NCBI RefSeq assembly: GCF_003268475.1
Contig: NZ_MCIF01000002.1
Coordinates: forward strand, 1,904,259-1,968,258
Direction of reading: 5' to 3'
From: Thermogemmatispora tikiterensis
GTDB lineage: Bacteria > Chloroflexota > Ktedonobacteria > Ktedonobacterales > Ktedonobacteraceae
Length of the DNA: 64,000 nt
The first letter of the stretch is position 1, and the number at the start of each line of letters is the position of its first letter. The position numbers were made by a program, and so were the translations under genes. The notes beneath the pieces are model-generated. The model did not search any database, was not told the origin of the DNA, and saw nothing but the letters and a program-made list of their open reading frames with translations. Shown piece after piece: positions 62,302 through 64,000 of the stretch.

Positions 62302-63591
62302 CTAGAGCATTCGCCGGCGACGATCCTCCACGCGCTTCGCCTTTAGCTCGAAGCGCGGTAAGCTTCCCTCGGCGACGGCCTCGACTGGAATACGCAAGCC
62401 GAAGGAGGCGCGCAGAGCCTCTTGAATCTCGCCGACCAACGAGGGAGGGCACTCGACCTGGAGCGCGATCTCATCCAGTGGCCCATTGCTGGTGACGATA
62501 ATGCGATACTCGGCCACCTCGGGGAAGCGGTGCAAGACATCGGCGATGGCCGACGGATAGATATTGACGCCGCGCACGATGAGCATATCATCGATGCGCC
62601 CCAAGATTCCGCCGGGCAGCAGCAGGAAGGCCCGGCCACAGGGGCAGCTATAACCGCCATTGCGCACCAGGTCACCGGTACGATAGCGCAGGGCCGGGTT
62701 ACCCCAACGTCCCAGGTTGGTCAGCACCAGCTCACCAACTTCGCCCACCGGCACGGGCTGGCCTGAGCGAGGGTCCAGAATTTCAGCGATGAATTCACCT
62801 TCATTGACATGCAGGCCGTGTTGCCGCTCGCAGGTAAAGCCGTAGGCACCCATTTCGGACATGCCGGCATGGTCGTAGGCTTTGGCTCCCCAAGCCTCTT
62901 CAATGCGCCGACGCGTGGCCGGAATCGAGGCCCCCGGCTCGCCCGCATGGATTGTAATGCGCACCTTGAGCTTCTGCAGGTCAAAGCCCTCCTGCCGGGC
63001 CACCTCCGCCAGGCGCAGGGCATAGCTCGGCGTGCAGACCAGGACGCTCGCCTGGACGTCCTGCATCATTCGTAGCCGCTGCAGCGAGTCCATCCCGCCG
63101 CCAGGCACCACCAGGGCCCCCAGATTTTTGGCCCCTTCATAGGCCGCCCAGAAGCCGATGAAGGGTCCGAAACCAAAGGCGATAAAGATCACATCATCGC
63201 GGGTGACGCCCGCCGCTTGATAGACCGTCTTCCAGCAGTCGGCCCACCACTTCCAGCTTTCCGCCGTATCGAGGACGCGCAAGGGGCGTCCAGTTGTGCC
63301 CGATGTCTGATGATAACGCACGTACTCGCTCAGCGCGTAGGTCATGTTCTCGCCATAGAGCGGATGCCGCTCCTGATCAGCGAGCAGCTCCTGTTTGGTT
63401 GTAAAGGGCAAGAGCGATAGATCGCGCAGCCGTGTTAGCGAGAGCGACTGGCCATTCGCCAACAATTTTCGTTCGTAAAAACTGTTGCGCGGTAAAATGC
63501 GCGTAAGCCCTAGCTGGAGCCGGGCCAATTGCCGCGCTTCGATCAGTGAACGCGAAGCAGTCTCCAGCCGTGGATGATTCGATTGAGGCAT
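62302..63591 (-). CDS. Phenylacetate-CoA ligase-like adenylate-forming enzyme
   Basis: 429-residue ANL-superfamily enzyme of the PaaK group, activating an aryl or related acid with ATP and CoA. Signature: YHQTSGTTGRPL (phosphate loop, near 93-104), GAKAYDHAGMSEMGAYG (A5-like), LRYRTGDLV (A7) and GRIDDMLIVRGVNIYPS (A8, near 335-350). The C-terminus ends FELKAKRVEDR, where the K of the A10 motif is expected. A CPCGRAF segment before A8 may bind metal, as in some PaaK proteins. No phenylacetate catabolic genes are adjacent, so substrate and role are open. ATG 63591. Confidence 0.9.
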   Translation of the reverse strand: MPQSNHPRLETASRSLIEARQLARLQLGLTRILPRNSFYERKLLANGQSLSLTRLRDLSLLPFTTKQELLADQERHPLYGENMTYALSEYVRYHQTSGTTGRPLRVLDTAESWKWWADCWKTVYQAAGVTRDDVIFIAFGFGPFIGFWAAYEGAKNLGALVVPGGGMDSLQRLRMMQDVQASVLVCTPSYALRLAEVARQEGFDLQKLKVRITIHAGEPGASIPATRRRIEEAWGAKAYDHAGMSEMGAYGFTCERQHGLHVNEGEFIAEILDPRSGQPVPVGEVGELVLTNLGRWGNPALRYRTGDLVRNGGYSCPCGRAFLLLPGGILGRIDDMLIVRGVNIYPSAIADVLHRFPEVAEYRIIVTSNGPLDEIALQVECPPSLVGEIQEALRASFGLRIPVEAVAEGSLPRFELKAKRVEDRRRRML

Positions 63592-63926
63592 GGATCACGT
63601 CCTTTCACTCCCGGCCCCGAGCTGCCCGGCGGGCGGGAAAGCACGCCATATCCCTTACTCTTCTCCTTGCGGCTTTTTGCTCATTCTTCTGTCTTTCTTC
63701 CTTGCCTGTCCTGTACGTGTGGTTGCAGCAAGTAGATCTCTCTCACGGGGAGCCTGGCCTGCGCCCGGGCAGGGTCAGACAGCCCGGCACATTGAGAGAG
63801 CCAGGCGCCCGCAGATGGCAGACAAAGGACAGCCCTCTCTTTCCGACCTACCGGGCAGACGGGCGGAGCCTTCTCATGCAGTAACACGCCTGGGCAGCGG
63901 CGGAGCGCTTCAAGATCGGTCCCAGC
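63592..63926. other. Intergenic region upstream of the CoA ligase
   Basis: 335 bases, no supported gene or clear consensus promoter. Confidence 0.4.
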
Positions 63927-64000
63927 CTACTCAGCTCCGCTGCCCTGTTCTGCCTCTACCAGCAGGTCGAGAGCTCGTCGAACATAGACCGGTGTGAGCT
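63927..64000 (-). CDS. C-terminal fragment of a gene leaving the window
   Basis: The last 23 codons of a minus-strand frame (LTPVYVRRALDLLVEAEQG...E, stop TAG at 63927-63929) reach the window edge. The composition is protein-like and helical, but the fragment is too short to identify. Confidence 0.4.
   Translation of the reverse strand, partial: LTPVYVRRALDLLVEAEQGSGAE

Overview
The window looks like chromosomal DNA of a GC-rich (near 60 percent by eye, not computed), spore-former-like or filamentous Chloroflexota bacterium, most plausibly a Ktedonobacteria/Thermogemmatispora relative. This rests on gene content: a b6-type cytochrome complex with a membrane cytochrome c-cupredoxin subunit, F420/LLM-type oxidoreductase, many two-component proteins, a mycobacterial-like CysO/CysM/Mec cysteine pathway, and sigma-70 type promoters with good TTGACA/TATAAT boxes. 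The assignment is inference; no rRNA or marker phylogeny is available here. No phage, transposase, CRISPR array or integron is visible, so this is ordinary chromosome with several unusual local modules.

Layout. 1-8.1 kb: a serine-forming pair (class V aminotransferase, serA), a DedA protein, an MFS transporter, tRNA-Gly(CCC), a PspA/IM30 protein and a small unknown protein. 8.1-14.3 kb: a PHP phosphoesterase coupled to a GAF-GAF histidine kinase, a TrmH/SpoU methyltransferase and a molybdopterin oxidoreductase. 14.3-20.4 kb: a minus-strand nucleic-acid cluster, rdgB, a DnaQ-exonuclease/DinG-like fusion with eroded helicase motifs, a divergent tRNA-guanine transglycosylase and a homologue of the aminoglycoside-resistance 16S rRNA (m7G1405) methyltransferases. 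20.7-22.6 kb: a frameshifted HD-GYP gene, a lone receiver protein, tRNA-Thr(CGT). 22.6-31.5 kb: two APC permeases, a DUF1992 protein, larC, a histidine kinase and glgA.

31.7-40.0 kb: a respiratory cluster on the minus strand (b6-type cytochrome b, subunit IV, Rieske protein, cytochrome c fused to a type-1 copper domain, and a 12-helix protein of unknown function). It is separated by a 958-base regulatory region with two matching 18-bp palindromes from a plus-strand NarL-type kinase/regulator pair. 40.1-48.6 kb: small unknown and zinc-ribbon proteins, an FAD oxidoreductase, a marR-MFS efflux unit, and a fur-iron exporter unit under a near-perfect Fur box, followed by trpF.

48.7-51.9 kb: an operon for protein-thiocarboxylate cysteine synthesis: rhodanese-MoeB activator, CysO-like carrier whose Gly-Gly is masked by extra residues, CysM, and a JAMM protease of the Mec/QbsD type. 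52.1-64 kb: a stand-alone xanthine-dehydrogenase-like molybdenum subunit, a secreted beta-helix protein, metY, a CoA-binding protein, a frameshifted LLM oxidoreductase, a Gfo/Idh/MocA oxidoreductase, an unknown beta-rich protein, a phenylacetate-CoA-ligase-like enzyme and the tail of a gene leaving the window.

The most distinctive points are the Rmt-like methyltransferase next to the altered Tgt, the exonuclease fused to a pseudo-helicase, the masked CysO with its JAMM partner, the copper-cytochrome fusion in the b6 cluster, the paired palindromic operators, and two genes broken by one extra base in long C tracts.
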